From the NCBI GenBank assembly GCA_965218045.1, contig CBDCJX010000008.1, positions 1-64,000 on the forward strand: 64,000 nt of DNA. Direction: 5' to 3'. The translations under genes and the position numbers were made by a program. Shown here one piece after another: positions 1 through 8,147 of this stretch. The notes under the pieces were generated by a model that did no database searches, was not told the origin of the DNA, and worked only from the letters and a program-made list of their open reading frames with translations. Each line of letters starts with the position of its first letter. The first letter of the stretch is position 1. Source of the DNA: CAVRCA01 sp965218045. GTDB taxonomy: Bacteria; Pseudomonadota; Alphaproteobacteria; Acetobacterales; Acetobacteraceae.

Positions 1-135
1 CGCACGGGCGAAGACGGGAAACAGAATCGCCGCGAGAATGGCGATAATCGCGATGACGACGAGCAACTCGATCAACGTGAATGCTGGAATTTTGGTTTGG
101 ATCGTCTTGCGGGTTTTGCGGAGGTTGGAAGTCAT
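1..135 (-). CDS. Type IV pilin-like (pseudopilin) N-terminus, runs off the window edge
   Basis: The reverse strand reads ATG at 135-133 and 45 codons to the window edge. After a short basic leader (residues 1-17) comes AFTLIELLVVIA, the prepilin peptidase and N-methylation motif with the conserved Glu five residues after the cleavage site, followed by a hydrophobic helix ending FPVFARA. The -1 residue is Ala, not the usual Gly. AFTLIELLVVIAIIAILAA followed by a Phe-Pro-Val-Phe-Ala tail is characteristic of the very numerous DUF1559-type pseudopilins of Planctomycetes, Armatimonadetes and Verrucomicrobia, not of Acetobacteraceae. A weak ribosome site (AGGAA) lies about 9 bases upstream of the ATG. 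Codon use here and in the flank is AT-richer than everything after base ~361. Confidence 0.8.
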   Translation of the reverse strand, partial: MTSNLRKTRKTIQTKIPAFTLIELLVVIAIIAILAAILFPVFARA

Positions 136-361
136 GTTGTTATTCCTGGGGTAAATGAGTCAACTGGAAGATTACGAGGTTTCGAGCGAGCGGCAAATCG
201 CGCTCCGACTCGTTGATGCGCGATGCCCCTGCGCCGGGGCACTTTATAATTGTAGATTACACTCATTTCGATTGTGTTTCAAATATCATCACTAATTTTT
301 TTTCTTTGATTTGCAAATTAACTCTAATCACGCAAACTAAGACATCAATGAAAGATATTCA
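136..361. other. Low-GC flank ending at a sharp composition junction
   Basis: This stretch is visibly AT-rich (long A/T runs at 241-360) while sequence from ~361 on is typical high-GC alphaproteobacterial DNA. It contains the upstream region of the pseudopilin gene, including a small inverted repeat TGCCCC/GGGGCA at 224-241, and no credible gene. The open frame of smc meets a stop at 338-340, and recognisable SMC sequence begins only at about 362-370, so the joint lies between roughly 340 and 365. Confidence 0.6.
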
Positions 362-1045
362 GGAGCGCGCGAAGCCGGTGCCGCCCGCGCCGCCGAGGGA
401 GCACTCGCCGCCGCGCGCGAAGCCGCTGTCCGCGCGGAAGGCGCCGCGACTCAGGCCGAGCACGCCTGGGGCGTGATGGCCGAGCGCATCCTGGAGCGGC
501 TCGCCAAGCTGCGCGGCTCAATCGGCTATCTCAATCGCGAGGGGCGCGAGCGGCTCAACGCGGTGTTCCAGGAGGTCGACCGCAATTTTCAGGCGCTGTT
601 CACCCGCATGTTCGGCGGCGGGCGGGCGCATCTCGGCATGGTCGGCTCGGACGACGCGTTGGAGGCGGGGCTGGAGATCTACGCCCAGCCGCCCGGCAAG
701 AAGCTCGCCACCCTGTCGCTGCTGTCGGGCGGCGAGCAGGCGCTGACCGCGCTGTCGCTGATCTTCGCCGTGTTCCGCTGCAACCCCGCGCCGATCTGTG
801 TGCTCGACGAGGTCGACGCGCCGCTCGACGACGCCAATGTCGAGCGGTTCTGCAGCCTGCTCGACGACATGGTGCGCGAGACCGGCACACGCTTCATGGT
901 GGTCACCCACCATCACCTGACGATGGCGCGGATGGACCGGCTGTATGGGGTGACGATGCAGGAACGCGGCGTCTCCCGCCTGCTCTCGGTCGACCTGCAA
1001 ACCGCCGGCGAAATGGTCGACCCCCCACGCATGGCGGCGGAGTAG
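362..1045 (+). CDS. smc: Chromosome segregation protein SMC, C-terminal ATPase half only (5'-truncated)
   Basis: The frame reads about 37 codons of Ala/Glu-rich coiled coil, then the SMC C-terminal head: the ABC signature LSLLSGGEQALTALSL (bases ~708-758), Walker B and D-loop CVLDEVDAPLDD (~800-835) and the H-loop VVTHHH (~898-915). A full SMC is about 1,150 residues; only about 228 remain. The frame closes at a TAA at 338-340 where the DNA changes composition, so the gene is cut by the joint, not by a frameshift. In an intact genome this protein condenses and segregates the chromosome with ScpA and ScpB. The fragment lacks the Walker A half and cannot bind ATP on its own. A GTG or ATG at 473/476 is internal to the domain and is not taken as a start. 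Confidence 0.85.
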   Translation, partial: GAREAGAARAAEGALAAAREAAVRAEGAATQAEHAWGVMAERILERLAKLRGSIGYLNREGRERLNAVFQEVDRNFQALFTRMFGGGRAHLGMVGSDDALEAGLEIYAQPPGKKLATLSLLSGGEQALTALSLIFAVFRCNPAPICVLDEVDAPLDDANVERFCSLLDDMVRETGTRFMVVTHHHLTMARMDRLYGVTMQERGVSRLLSVDLQTAGEMVDPPRMAAE

Positions 1046-1131
1046 CGGCGAGCAACCCCCGTCTTCCACACTCATCCACAGGCTGAGGTGACTGCCGGTA
1101 GACGAGAGAGCAGCGTATCGTCGATCGCAGG

Positions 1132-2625
1132 ATGAACACCATCGATTCGCCCCTGCTCGGATTGTCGCAGCGCCTGCCGCCGTCCAATGTGCAGGCGGAG
1201 CAGGCGCTGCTCGGCGCGCTGCTGGCCAACAATCGCGCCTATGAGCGGGTCAGCGAGTTCCTGGTCGACACCCACTTCGCCGATCCGATCCACGGCCGCA
1301 TCTACCAGGCGATCGCCCGCCGGATCGAAGCGGGGCAGCTCGCCGACGCCGTTACCCTGAAAGCCGAGTTCGAGCACGCCGGCGTGCTGGCGGAGGTCGG
1401 CGGCACCGCATACCTGGCGCAACTCCTCACCGCGATGGTCGGCATCATCAATGCCGGCGAGTATGGCCGCGCGATCCACGACGCCTGGCTGCGCCGTCAG
1501 CTCATCGATGTCGGCGAAACCGTGGTCAACAACGCGTTCGGCGCCGAACCCGAGCTCGACGGGCCGCGACAGATCGAGGCCGCCGAGCAGTCGCTGTTCG
1601 AGCTCGCCAGCGACGGCGGCGCGACCGGCGGCTTCATCAGCTTCAAGGACGCGCTCACCGAGGCGATCCTCGGCGCCGAGCGGTCGTTTCGGCGCGCCGG
1701 CCACGTCTCCGGCCTGACCACCGGGCTGCGCGATCTCGACAAGAAAATGGGCGGGCTGCATCCGTCTGATCTGGTGATCCTCGCCGGACGCCCAGGCATG
1801 GGCAAGAGCGCGCTGGCGACCAAGATCGCCTACGGTGCCGCCCGCGCGCTGCTCGAGGACGCGCGGCTCGAAGACCCGAACGCGGTGCCGAAGAGCAGCG
1901 TCGCGTTGTTCTCGCTGGAGATGAGCGCCGAGCAGCTCGCCACCAGGCTGCTCAGCGAGGAGGCGCGGATTTCCGGCGATCGCATCCGTCGCGGCGATAT
2001 CGGCCAGCGCGAGTTCGACAAGTTCGTCCAGGTGAGCCGCGACATCGCCGCGCTGCCGATCCAGATCGACGACACACCGGCGCTCACGCTCTCGGCGATG
2101 CGCACGCGGTGCCGGCGGCTCAAGCGCACGCGCGGGCTCGATCTGGTGATCGTCGACTATTTGCAGCTCATGCGTCCCTCGGCCGGCACGCGACCGGAGA
2201 ACCGGGTGCTGGAGATCAGCCAGATCACCCAGGGGCTGAAGGCGATCGCCAAGGAGCTGGCGGTGCCGGTGCTCGCCTTGTCGCAGCTCTCGCGCGCGGT
2301 CGAGAACCGAGAGGACAAGCGGCCGCAGCTCGCCGATCTGCGCGAATCCGGCACCATCGAGCAGGACGCCGACGCGGTGATGTTCATTTATCGCGATGAA
2401 TACTACCTGGAGCAGCGCATGCCGAAGGAGGTCGCCTTCGAGGGCAGCGGCGACAAGTTCCACGCCGCGATGGATGAGTGGCATCAGAAGATCGCCAAGG
2501 TGCACAACCAGGCCGATCTGATCATCGCCAAGCAGCGTCATGGACCGACCGGCACCATCCAGTTGTTCTTCGAGGGCGAGTTCACCCGCTTCGCCGATCT
2601 CGACACCCATCACGAGGCGGATTGA
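1132..2625 (+). CDS. dnaB: Replicative DNA helicase DnaB
   Basis: 497 residues, full length for DnaB. The N-terminal DnaG-interacting domain (about residues 12-115, starting at PPSNVQAEQALLGALL) is followed by a linker and the RecA-like motor. Walker A is GRPGMGKSA at about residues 219-227; Walker B is LVIVDYLQLM at ~338-347; a DRxESGxIEQDAD-type motif and the KQRHGPTG arginine-finger region follow. It unwinds DNA at the replication fork as a hexamer. The ATG at 1132 is preceded by GCAGG. An insert near residues 242-260 (around LEDARLEDPNAVPK) before the FSLEMS motif is common in alphaproteobacterial DnaB. The stop overlaps the start of alr, suggesting one transcript through mlaF. Confidence 0.97.
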   Translation: MNTIDSPLLGLSQRLPPSNVQAEQALLGALLANNRAYERVSEFLVDTHFADPIHGRIYQAIARRIEAGQLADAVTLKAEFEHAGVLAEVGGTAYLAQLLTAMVGIINAGEYGRAIHDAWLRRQLIDVGETVVNNAFGAEPELDGPRQIEAAEQSLFELASDGGATGGFISFKDALTEAILGAERSFRRAGHVSGLTTGLRDLDKKMGGLHPSDLVILAGRPGMGKSALATKIAYGAARALLEDARLEDPNAVPKSSVALFSLEMSAEQLATRLLSEEARISGDRIRRGDIGQREFDKFVQVSRDIAALPIQIDDTPALTLSAMRTRCRRLKRTRGLDLVIVDYLQLMRPSAGTRPENRVLEISQITQGLKAIAKELAVPVLALSQLSRAVENREDKRPQLADLRESGTIEQDADAVMFIYRDEYYLEQRMPKEVAFEGSGDKFHAAMDEWHQKIAKVHNQADLIIAKQRHGPTGTIQLFFEGEFTRFADLDTHHEAD

Positions 2626-3713
2626 TCGACCCGCGGGCAAACGCCCTCCTTGAAATCGACCTCGACGCCATCGCCGCCAACTGGCGCCTGCTGCGCGCGC
2701 GCCACCCCTCCGGCGCGGTGGCCGGGGTGGTCAAGGCCGACGGCTACGGCCTCGGCGCCCGGCCCGTCGTCGCCCGGCTGCACCGCGAGGGCTGCCGGCA
2801 CTTTTTCGTCGCACAGCTCGACGAAGCATTGGCGCTCACCGGCGCGGCGCCCGAGGCGATGCTCGCCGTGCTCAACGAACCGATCCCGGGCAGCGAGCCC
2901 GAGTACGCGGCGCGCGGCATCTGGCCGGTGCTCGGCTCGCTCGCCGCGATCGAGCGCTGGGGCGAGCAGGCCCACCGTGCCTGCCGCACCTTGCCGGCGC
3001 TGCTGCACGTGGACACTGGCATGTCCCGGCTCGGCCTCGACGCGCGCGAACTGGCCATCCTGCAAAGCGATCACGCCCGCCTCGCCGGCATCGCGCCCGG
3101 CTTTCTCATGACCCACCTGGTCGCCTCCGAGGTGCCGGACGACCCGGCCAACCAGCGCCAGCTCGATCGCTTCGCCGCCGCCTGCGCCGGGCTGCCGCCG
3201 ATGCCGCGTTGCCTCGCCAACTCCTCCGGCATCTTCCTGGGCCCGGCGTTCGGCTCCGACCTCGCCCGGCCCGGCGCGGCGCTGTATGGCATCAACCCGA
3301 CCCCGCAAAACCCCAACCCGATGCAACCGGTGTTGCGGCTACGAGCCCGCGTGCTGCAGGTGCGTCACATCCCGGCCGGCGAGACCGTCGGCTACAACGG
3401 CACCTGGCGCGCCACACGGCCGAGCCGCATCGCAACGGTGGGTGTGGGCTACGCCGATGGCTGGCACCGCAGCCGCTCCGGGCGCGGGGCGGCGATCTTT
3501 GACGGCGGGCCGGTCCCGCTGGTAGGCCGTGTCTCCATGGACCTGACGACGTACGACGTGACCGATCGACCGGCCATCGGCGCCGGCGACTGGCTCGACC
3601 TGATCGGCCCGGCCGTGCCGGTCGGCACGGTGGCGCGTGACGCCGGCACCAACGGCTACGAGGTGCTGACCAACCTCGGGCGGCGGTTCGCGCGGGTCTA
3701 TCGCGGCGCGTGA
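2622..3713 (+). CDS. alr: Alanine racemase (TTG start)
   Basis: PLP enzyme that interconverts L- and D-alanine for peptidoglycan. 363 residues with a TTG start at 2622 whose last bases form the dnaB stop (TTGA overlap); GAGG at 2613-2616 is the ribosome site. Upstream codons in this frame are the dnaB antiframe and show no Alr similarity, which fixes the start. VVKADGYGLG carries the PLP lysine (Lys38). VGYNGTW supplies the catalytic tyrosine base (Tyr258), followed by the VGYADG phosphate-binding motif and GRVSMD near the C-terminus. It sits in an overlapping run with dnaB and mlaE, an order I associate with Acetobacteraceae genomes. Confidence 0.95.
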   Translation: MIDPRANALLEIDLDAIAANWRLLRARHPSGAVAGVVKADGYGLGARPVVARLHREGCRHFFVAQLDEALALTGAAPEAMLAVLNEPIPGSEPEYAARGIWPVLGSLAAIERWGEQAHRACRTLPALLHVDTGMSRLGLDARELAILQSDHARLAGIAPGFLMTHLVASEVPDDPANQRQLDRFAAACAGLPPMPRCLANSSGIFLGPAFGSDLARPGAALYGINPTPQNPNPMQPVLRLRARVLQVRHIPAGETVGYNGTWRATRPSRIATVGVGYADGWHRSRSGRGAAIFDGGPVPLVGRVSMDLTTYDVTDRPAIGAGDWLDLIGPAVPVGTVARDAGTNGYEVLTNLGRRFARVYRGA

Positions 3714-4495
3714 ACACCCTGCTCGATCTGCTCGCCGGGCTCGGGCGCGCCGTGCTGGGCGTCTGCCGCTCCGCCGGCGAGCTGGCGCTGTTCGCGCTAT
3801 CCGGCCTGTCGCACCTGGTGCGGCCGCCGTTCTACTGGCGCATGTTCGGTCGGGCATTGCTCGAGATCGGCTATTTCAGCCTACCCGTGGTGTCGCTCAC
3901 GGCGGTGTTCACCGGCATGGTGCTGGCGCTGCAATCCTACACCGGGTTCTCCCGCTTCTCGGCCGAGGGCGCGATCGCCACCGTGGTCGTGCTGTCGGTC
4001 ACCCGCGAGCTCGGCCCGGTGCTGGCCGGGCTGATGGTCGCGGGACGGGTCGGCGCCGCGATGGCCGCCGAGCTCGGCACCATGCGGGTCACCGACCAGA
4101 TCGACGCGCTTTCCACGCTTTCGACCAACCCGATGAAATACCTGGTAACCCCCCGCTTGCTGGCCGCCGTCATCGCGTTGCCGCTGCTGGTGGTGGTCGC
4201 CGACATACTGGGCGTGCTCGGCGGCTACATCATCGCCGCCTTCAAGCTCGGCTTCAACGAGGCGAACTATCTGCAGAACACGCTGAACTCGCTGCACATC
4301 GACGACGTGGTCTCCGGCCTGGTGAAGGCGGCGGTGTTCGGCTTCCTCATCGCCCTGCTGGGCTGCTTTCGCGGCTACAACAGCCGGGGCGGCGCGCAAG
4401 GCGTTGGTGCCGCGACCACCTCGGCGGTGGTGGCTGCCTCGATCCTCATCCTCGCCTTCGACTACGTGCTGACCGAGATGTTTTTCGCCCGATGA
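3710..4495 (+). CDS. mlaE: MlaE family lipid ABC transporter permease
   Basis: 261 residues, several membrane helices, full length for the MlaE/YrbE family. The GTG start at 3710 overlaps the alr stop by four bases. The family core is clear: FTGMVLALQSYTGF, then VTRELGPVLAGLMVAGRVGAA with the conserved ELGPV box, and ELGTMRVTDQIDAL, the EQxDAL-type coupling helix that contacts the ATPase. It acts in the inner membrane with MlaF in phospholipid traffic between outer and inner membranes. The partner ATPase overlaps downstream. MlaD, MlaC and MlaB genes are not adjacent in this window, so the rest of the complex must be encoded elsewhere. Confidence 0.93.
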   Translation: MNTLLDLLAGLGRAVLGVCRSAGELALFALSGLSHLVRPPFYWRMFGRALLEIGYFSLPVVSLTAVFTGMVLALQSYTGFSRFSAEGAIATVVVLSVTRELGPVLAGLMVAGRVGAAMAAELGTMRVTDQIDALSTLSTNPMKYLVTPRLLAAVIALPLLVVVADILGVLGGYIIAAFKLGFNEANYLQNTLNSLHIDDVVSGLVKAAVFGFLIALLGCFRGYNSRGGAQGVGAATTSAVVAASILILAFDYVLTEMFFAR

Positions 4496-5268
4496 GCAAT
4501 GCGGTGCCAAAGATCCGCATCCGCGGCCTGCGCAAGTCGTTCGGCGACAAGCTCGTGCTGGACGGCATCGACCTCGACGTGATGCCGCAGACCTCGACGG
4601 TGGTGATCGGCGGCTCGGGGTCCGGCAAGTCGGTGCTGCTGAAATGCGTGCTCGGCCTGATCCAGCCCGATGCCGGGGTGATCGAGATCGACGGACGCGA
4701 CGTGCTGCAGATGGGGCAAAGCGACGCCGAGGCGGTGCGCTCACGCATCGGCATGTTGTTCCAGAATGGCGCCCTGTTCGACAGTTTACCGGTCTGGGAG
4801 AACGTGGTTTTCGGACTTCTCGCCCAGCGGCGGCTTTCGCGCCGGGCCGGGCGCGACAAGGCGGCGGAATTCCTCACCCAGGTCGGCCTCGGTCCTAGTG
4901 TCGTCGATCTGTCTCCGGCCGAGCTGTCGGGCGGGATGCAGAAGCGCGTCGCCCTCGCCCGCGCCATTGCGGCGCAGCCCGACATCATGTTTTTCGACGA
5001 GCCGACCACTGGTCTCGACCCGATCATGGGCGCGGTGATCGACGGGCTGCTGGTCGACTGCGTCCGCCGCCTCGGCAGCACCGCGGTGGCGATCACCCAC
5101 GACATGCCCTCGGCGCGGCGCATTGGCGACCAGGCGGCGATGATCCATCGCGGCCGCATCATCTGGAGCGGACCAGCGACGGCACTGATGGACAGCGGCA
5201 ACCCGGAAGTGGACCAGTTCACCCACGGCCGGCGCGAGGGGCCGATCCAGATGGAGCTGCGCCGCTGA
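4492..5268 (+). CDS. mlaF: MlaF family lipid transporter ATP-binding protein
   Basis: 258 residues, start ATG overlapping the mlaE stop (ATGA). Walker A GGSGSGKS lies at residues ~40-47, the Q-loop in MLFQNGALFDSLPVWENV, the signature LSGGMQKRVALARAIA, Walker B IMFFDEPTTGLDP and the H-loop AITHDM. The substitution LSGGM and the NGALFDSL segment after the Q-loop are diagnostic of the MlaF/Ttg2A group of ABC proteins. Together with MlaE it powers phospholipid movement in the envelope. Its C-terminus overlaps the probable CTG start of the next gene, so all four genes are likely translationally coupled. Confidence 0.94.
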   Translation: MSNAVPKIRIRGLRKSFGDKLVLDGIDLDVMPQTSTVVIGGSGSGKSVLLKCVLGLIQPDAGVIEIDGRDVLQMGQSDAEAVRSRIGMLFQNGALFDSLPVWENVVFGLLAQRRLSRRAGRDKAAEFLTQVGLGPSVVDLSPAELSGGMQKRVALARAIAAQPDIMFFDEPTTGLDPIMGAVIDGLLVDCVRRLGSTAVAITHDMPSARRIGDQAAMIHRGRIIWSGPATALMDSGNPEVDQFTHGRREGPIQMELRR

Positions 5269-5780
5269 ACCACGCCGCCGCGTGTTGGCTGACGGCGCTG
5301 GCACTCCTGGCGACGGCGCCCGCGCGGGCCGACGAGGCCGACCAGGCGGTCGGGCTGTTCATGCAAGTCTGCGTGCGGTTCGCTGGCGACACCGCCGGGT
5401 TGCGCGAGTGGGCGGTTCAGACTGGCCTGAAAACGCTGCCGCCGGGCGGACAGGCGGCTTTCCTGCACGACCAGCCGGGCATCGCCTTCGACGCCAGCAA
5501 CACGCTGGGCAAACTCGTGCTGGTGTCGGGCGACGTCGGCACCTGCTCGGTCATCGCCGAGCACGGGCAAGCAGCGCGGCTGGCCAGCGTGCTGGAGCGC
5601 TCGTTGGCCGAGGCCGCGATCGGCGTCTCGGCTCCCACCGAGCGCAGTGACACGCAGGAGCCGGCGCTGCACTACCGCGAATACCAGGCGCGCAAGGGAC
5701 CCCGCGCCTGGCGCCTGATCCTCGGCACCGGCAGCCCCGACTCCGGCGTGCCTCCTATGCTCACGGCGATCCCCGAATGA
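5265..5780 (+). CDS. Exported protein of unknown function in the mla operon, probable CTG start
   Basis: Small secreted protein (171 residues if started at 5265). The only ATG in frame near the front (5361) would begin inside the mature part. Reading back gives NHAAACWLTALALLATAPARA followed by DEA: a clear signal peptide with an AxA cleavage site. No ATG, GTG or TTG exists in this frame between mlaF and the signal peptide, but a CTG at 5265-5267 overlaps the mlaF stop (CTGA) with GGAG 7-8 bases upstream. The mature part has two cysteines (in QVCVRF and VGTCSV) and no motif I recognise with certainty; it resembles small periplasmic proteins found next to mlaEF or radA in related bacteria. The location suggests an envelope role, but that is inference. 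Confidence 0.65.
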   Translation: MNHAAACWLTALALLATAPARADEADQAVGLFMQVCVRFAGDTAGLREWAVQTGLKTLPPGGQAAFLHDQPGIAFDASNTLGKLVLVSGDVGTCSVIAEHGQAARLASVLERSLAEAAIGVSAPTERSDTQEPALHYREYQARKGPRAWRLILGTGSPDSGVPPMLTAIPE

Positions 5781-5789
5781 GGGCCGCGC

Positions 5790-7208
5790 ATGGCTAGGCC
5801 GACCGCGCGCTATGTCTGCCAGGCTTGCGGCGCGGTGACGGCGAAATGGGCCGGACGCTGCGAGAGCTGCGGCGAGTGGAACACCATCCTCGAGGAGCCG
5901 GTGGAGGCCCGCCCCGGCGTCGCCGCGAGCAAGCCGTCCGCCCGGCGCAAGCTCGGCTTCGTCGGCTTGGCCGGCACCGCCGATCCGCCGCCACGCAGCG
6001 CCAGCGGCATCGCCGAGCTCGACCGAGTGCTAGGCGGCGGGCTGGTGCCGGCCTCGGCGGTCCTGGTCGGCGGCGATCCGGGGATCGGCAAGTCCACCTT
6101 GCTGCTGCAAGCCGCCGCCTCGCTGGCCCGCGCCGGGCGGCGGGTGCTGTACTTCACCGGCGAGGAATCGATCGAGCAGATACGCATGCGGGCGCGCCGG
6201 CTCGGGGTGACTGACGCCGCGCTCGACCTCGCCGCGGCGATCAATCTGCGTGACATCGCCGCCAGCCTGGAGCAGGAGGCCCGTGTCGCGATGGTGGTGA
6301 TCGACAGCATCCAGACCATGTGGCTGGAGAGCATCGAGAGCGCGCCGGGCACGGTGGCGCAGGTGCGAGCGTGCAGCTTCGAGCTGATCCGGCTGGCCAA
6401 GTCGCGCGAATTCGCCCTGGTGCTGGTCGGCCACGTCACCAAGGAGGGCGCCATCGCCGGGCCGCGTGTGCTCGAGCACATGGTCGACGCGGTGCTCTAT
6501 TTCGAGGGCGATCGCGGCCACCAGTTCCGCATCCTGCGGGCGGTGAAGAACCGGTTCGGCGCCACCGACGAGATTGGCGTGTTCGAGATGACCGAAGCGG
6601 GGCTTGCCGAGGTGCCCAACCCCTCGGCGCTGTTCCTCGCCGAGCGACGCGGCAACATCTCGGGCAGCGCGGTGTTCGCCGGGCTGGAAGGCAGCCGCCC
6701 GGTGCTGGTCGAGGTGCAGGCGCTGCTGTCGTCCAATCCGGGCGGGGCGCCGCGTCGCTCGGTGGTGGGCTGGGATGGCGGGCGGCTGTCGATGCTGCTC
6801 GCGGTGCTGGAAACGCGCTGCGGGCTGCGGCTCGGCAGTGCCGACATCTACCTCAACATCGCCGGCGGCCTGCGGGTAACCGAGCCGGCGGCCGACCTTG
6901 CGGTGGCGGCGGCGCTGGCCTCGGCGGTAAGCGACCGGCCGACCAGTCCGGGGATGGTGTATTTCGGCGAGATCGGGCTTTCCGGCGAGGTGCGGCAGGT
7001 GGCGCAGGCGGAGGCCCGGCTCAAGGAGGCGGCCAAGCTCGGCTTCGATGCCGCGTGTCTGCCGCGACGCGTGGCGCGCGGCAACCGCCCGCTCGCCGCA
7101 CCGGATGGGTTGCGGCTGGATGAGGTCGGCCATGTGTCGGATCTGGTGGCGCGGTTCACGGGCGTCCCTCGCTTTGCCCCCTCCCACGACACTCCCCCCC
7201 TGCCTTGA
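5790..7208 (+). CDS. radA: DNA repair protein RadA
   Basis: 472 residues, the usual length. An N-terminal C4 zinc finger has cysteines at positions 10, 13, 24 and 27 (YVCQACGAV...CESCGEW). The RecA-like core has Walker A GGDPGIGKST (~94-103) and the RadA-specific KNRFG motif (253-257). The Lon-like C-terminal domain contains GLEGSRPVLVEVQAL and the YFGEIGLSGEVR segment. RadA is a branch-migration helicase in recombinational repair. It starts at ATG 5790 with GAGGG just upstream, 9 bases after the previous stop. In many alphaproteobacteria cvpA and purF follow radA; here the downstream DNA is a decayed accessory region instead. Confidence 0.96.
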   Translation: MARPTARYVCQACGAVTAKWAGRCESCGEWNTILEEPVEARPGVAASKPSARRKLGFVGLAGTADPPPRSASGIAELDRVLGGGLVPASAVLVGGDPGIGKSTLLLQAAASLARAGRRVLYFTGEESIEQIRMRARRLGVTDAALDLAAAINLRDIAASLEQEARVAMVVIDSIQTMWLESIESAPGTVAQVRACSFELIRLAKSREFALVLVGHVTKEGAIAGPRVLEHMVDAVLYFEGDRGHQFRILRAVKNRFGATDEIGVFEMTEAGLAEVPNPSALFLAERRGNISGSAVFAGLEGSRPVLVEVQALLSSNPGGAPRRSVVGWDGGRLSMLLAVLETRCGLRLGSADIYLNIAGGLRVTEPAADLAVAAALASAVSDRPTSPGMVYFGEIGLSGEVRQVAQAEARLKEAAKLGFDAACLPRRVARGNRPLAAPDGLRLDEVGHVSDLVARFTGVPRFAPSHDTPPLP

Positions 7209-7256
7209 TCCGCTCCGCGGCCCAGGGTCGGGAGGAGGGGTAGGGGTTGCCCGAAC

Positions 7257-7484
7257 TCACGCCGACATGAGCAGCTCGGGCGTCATCGGCAGGCTCCGCA
7301 GGCGCTTGCCGTCGCGTGATGGATTGCGTTGGCGATCGCGGCACTCACCCCGACCGCCCCGAGCTCGCCGATGCCGCGGTTGCCGAGCGGGCCGATCACC
7401 GGGTCCGGGTCGCCGAGCCACCCGACCTCCATCGCCGGCAGCGCTCCAGTGATAGCCGCCGAACATGCCTTGCGCGCACCCCAT
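7257..7484 (-). pseudogene. Remnant of a molybdopterin-binding aldehyde/xanthine oxidase-type subunit (C-terminus, frameshifted)
   Basis: On the reverse strand the last ~70 codons of an isoquinoline 1-oxidoreductase/xanthine dehydrogenase-type large subunit can be read in two frames. GALPAMEV and then GNRGIGELGAVGVSAAIANA, the conserved C-terminal motif, run in one frame to about 7310. The tail GKRLRSLPMTPELL is in the next frame and ends with TGA at 7259-7257. Adding one G in ACGGCAAG (giving Thr-Gly-Lys) would rejoin them, so a single-base deletion broke the gene. Everything upstream of about 7470 on the coding strand is missing. The intact large subunit at 23163-25526 is a different subfamily. 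Confidence 0.7.
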
Positions 7485-7485
7485 G

Positions 7486-7501
7486 CGGATTAGCTAATCC
7501 G
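7486..7501. repeat. Perfect 16-bp palindrome CGGATTAGCTAATCCG
   Basis: CGGATTAGCTAATCCG is perfectly self-complementary and lies exactly where the molybdenum hydroxylase remnant stops and unrelated, AT-richer sequence starts. It may be the scar of an element end or an operator; nothing in the neighbourhood decides this. Confidence 0.45.
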
Positions 7502-7521
7502 AAGTTTGCACTCTTTAGGTG

Positions 7522-7798
7522 CGAGGAAACCCTTGTGCTGCAGCGGCTTCCTTCGATTTGGTAGGGCTGACTACTGGAAACGCGGCCAGCTGCGCGGCGG
7601 CGATGAGTATGCCTATGGCGCTCCAGATCCCGGCGTTTAGCGCGAGGAAGAGTAGTCGAGGCGGTGAATGCCAAGCGAGCCGATGGAGGGAAAGCGATAG
7701 CTCCACGCACCCATGAAGTAGGCCAGGATAGCGGTCGAGAAGCCGAACGGCACACGGAGGCCGATGCCGAGTTTGCGGCAGATCTCGACCTGACGCAT
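7522..7798 (-). pseudogene. Possible decayed small membrane protein (two frames)
   Basis: Two overlapping reverse frames each carry a hydrophobic helix. The first starts at ATG 7798, runs 53 codons with GFSTAILAYFMGAWSY, and ends at 7637. The second continues with LLFLALNAGIWSAIGILIAAAQL and stops near 7516. A frameshift near 7660 would join them into a two-helix protein. I do not recognise a family. The region 7801-8087 downstream holds no gene I can support. Confidence 0.25.
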
Positions 7799-8087
7799 CG
7801 CCCACGAGCAGAAGGCGATCAGCGAACGGGCCGATCAGGAGTCGAATGGATCGCTGCCAATGAGATTACCCCCGCGCACACGATTCTTCGACTCATAGGC
7901 CACCATCGACACCGGGATGCTCCATTGCCCGGAGGGACTTATCATCTGACCCAAATATGAGTGGGCCGCCGCGGATTATCGAATCGGGTAGTGACTTTGT
8001 CGAATTCCCCTTTGCTGCGGCCGCGGCTTGAAGGAGTTGGTCGCGACCGACGTGCTGGCCCCCGGGCGGGTGCGTCGGCCTGGGGGG

Positions 8088-8147
8088 CATGGCCCACGAG
8101 CCGATTTGCAGGGCCATGGGATGTGGACGACAGAGAACCGCAGCAAG
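8088..8147 (+). repeat. IS5-type element left end, copy 1 (inverted partner at 21984-22043)
   Basis: This 60-base segment covers the short leader and first nine codons of an IS5-type transposase. Nearly the same sequence occurs in reverse orientation at 21984-22043, with only a few differences (such as GGGCCATGG against GGGGCCATGG). Each copy is followed by different sequence, so both are truncated insertions. Confidence 0.75.

Noticed and set aside
473..1045. GTG/ATG at 473/476 as a true start giving a short SMC-like protein
   Set aside because: The frame continues upstream with typical SMC coiled coil; there is no ribosome site and no reason for an independent product.
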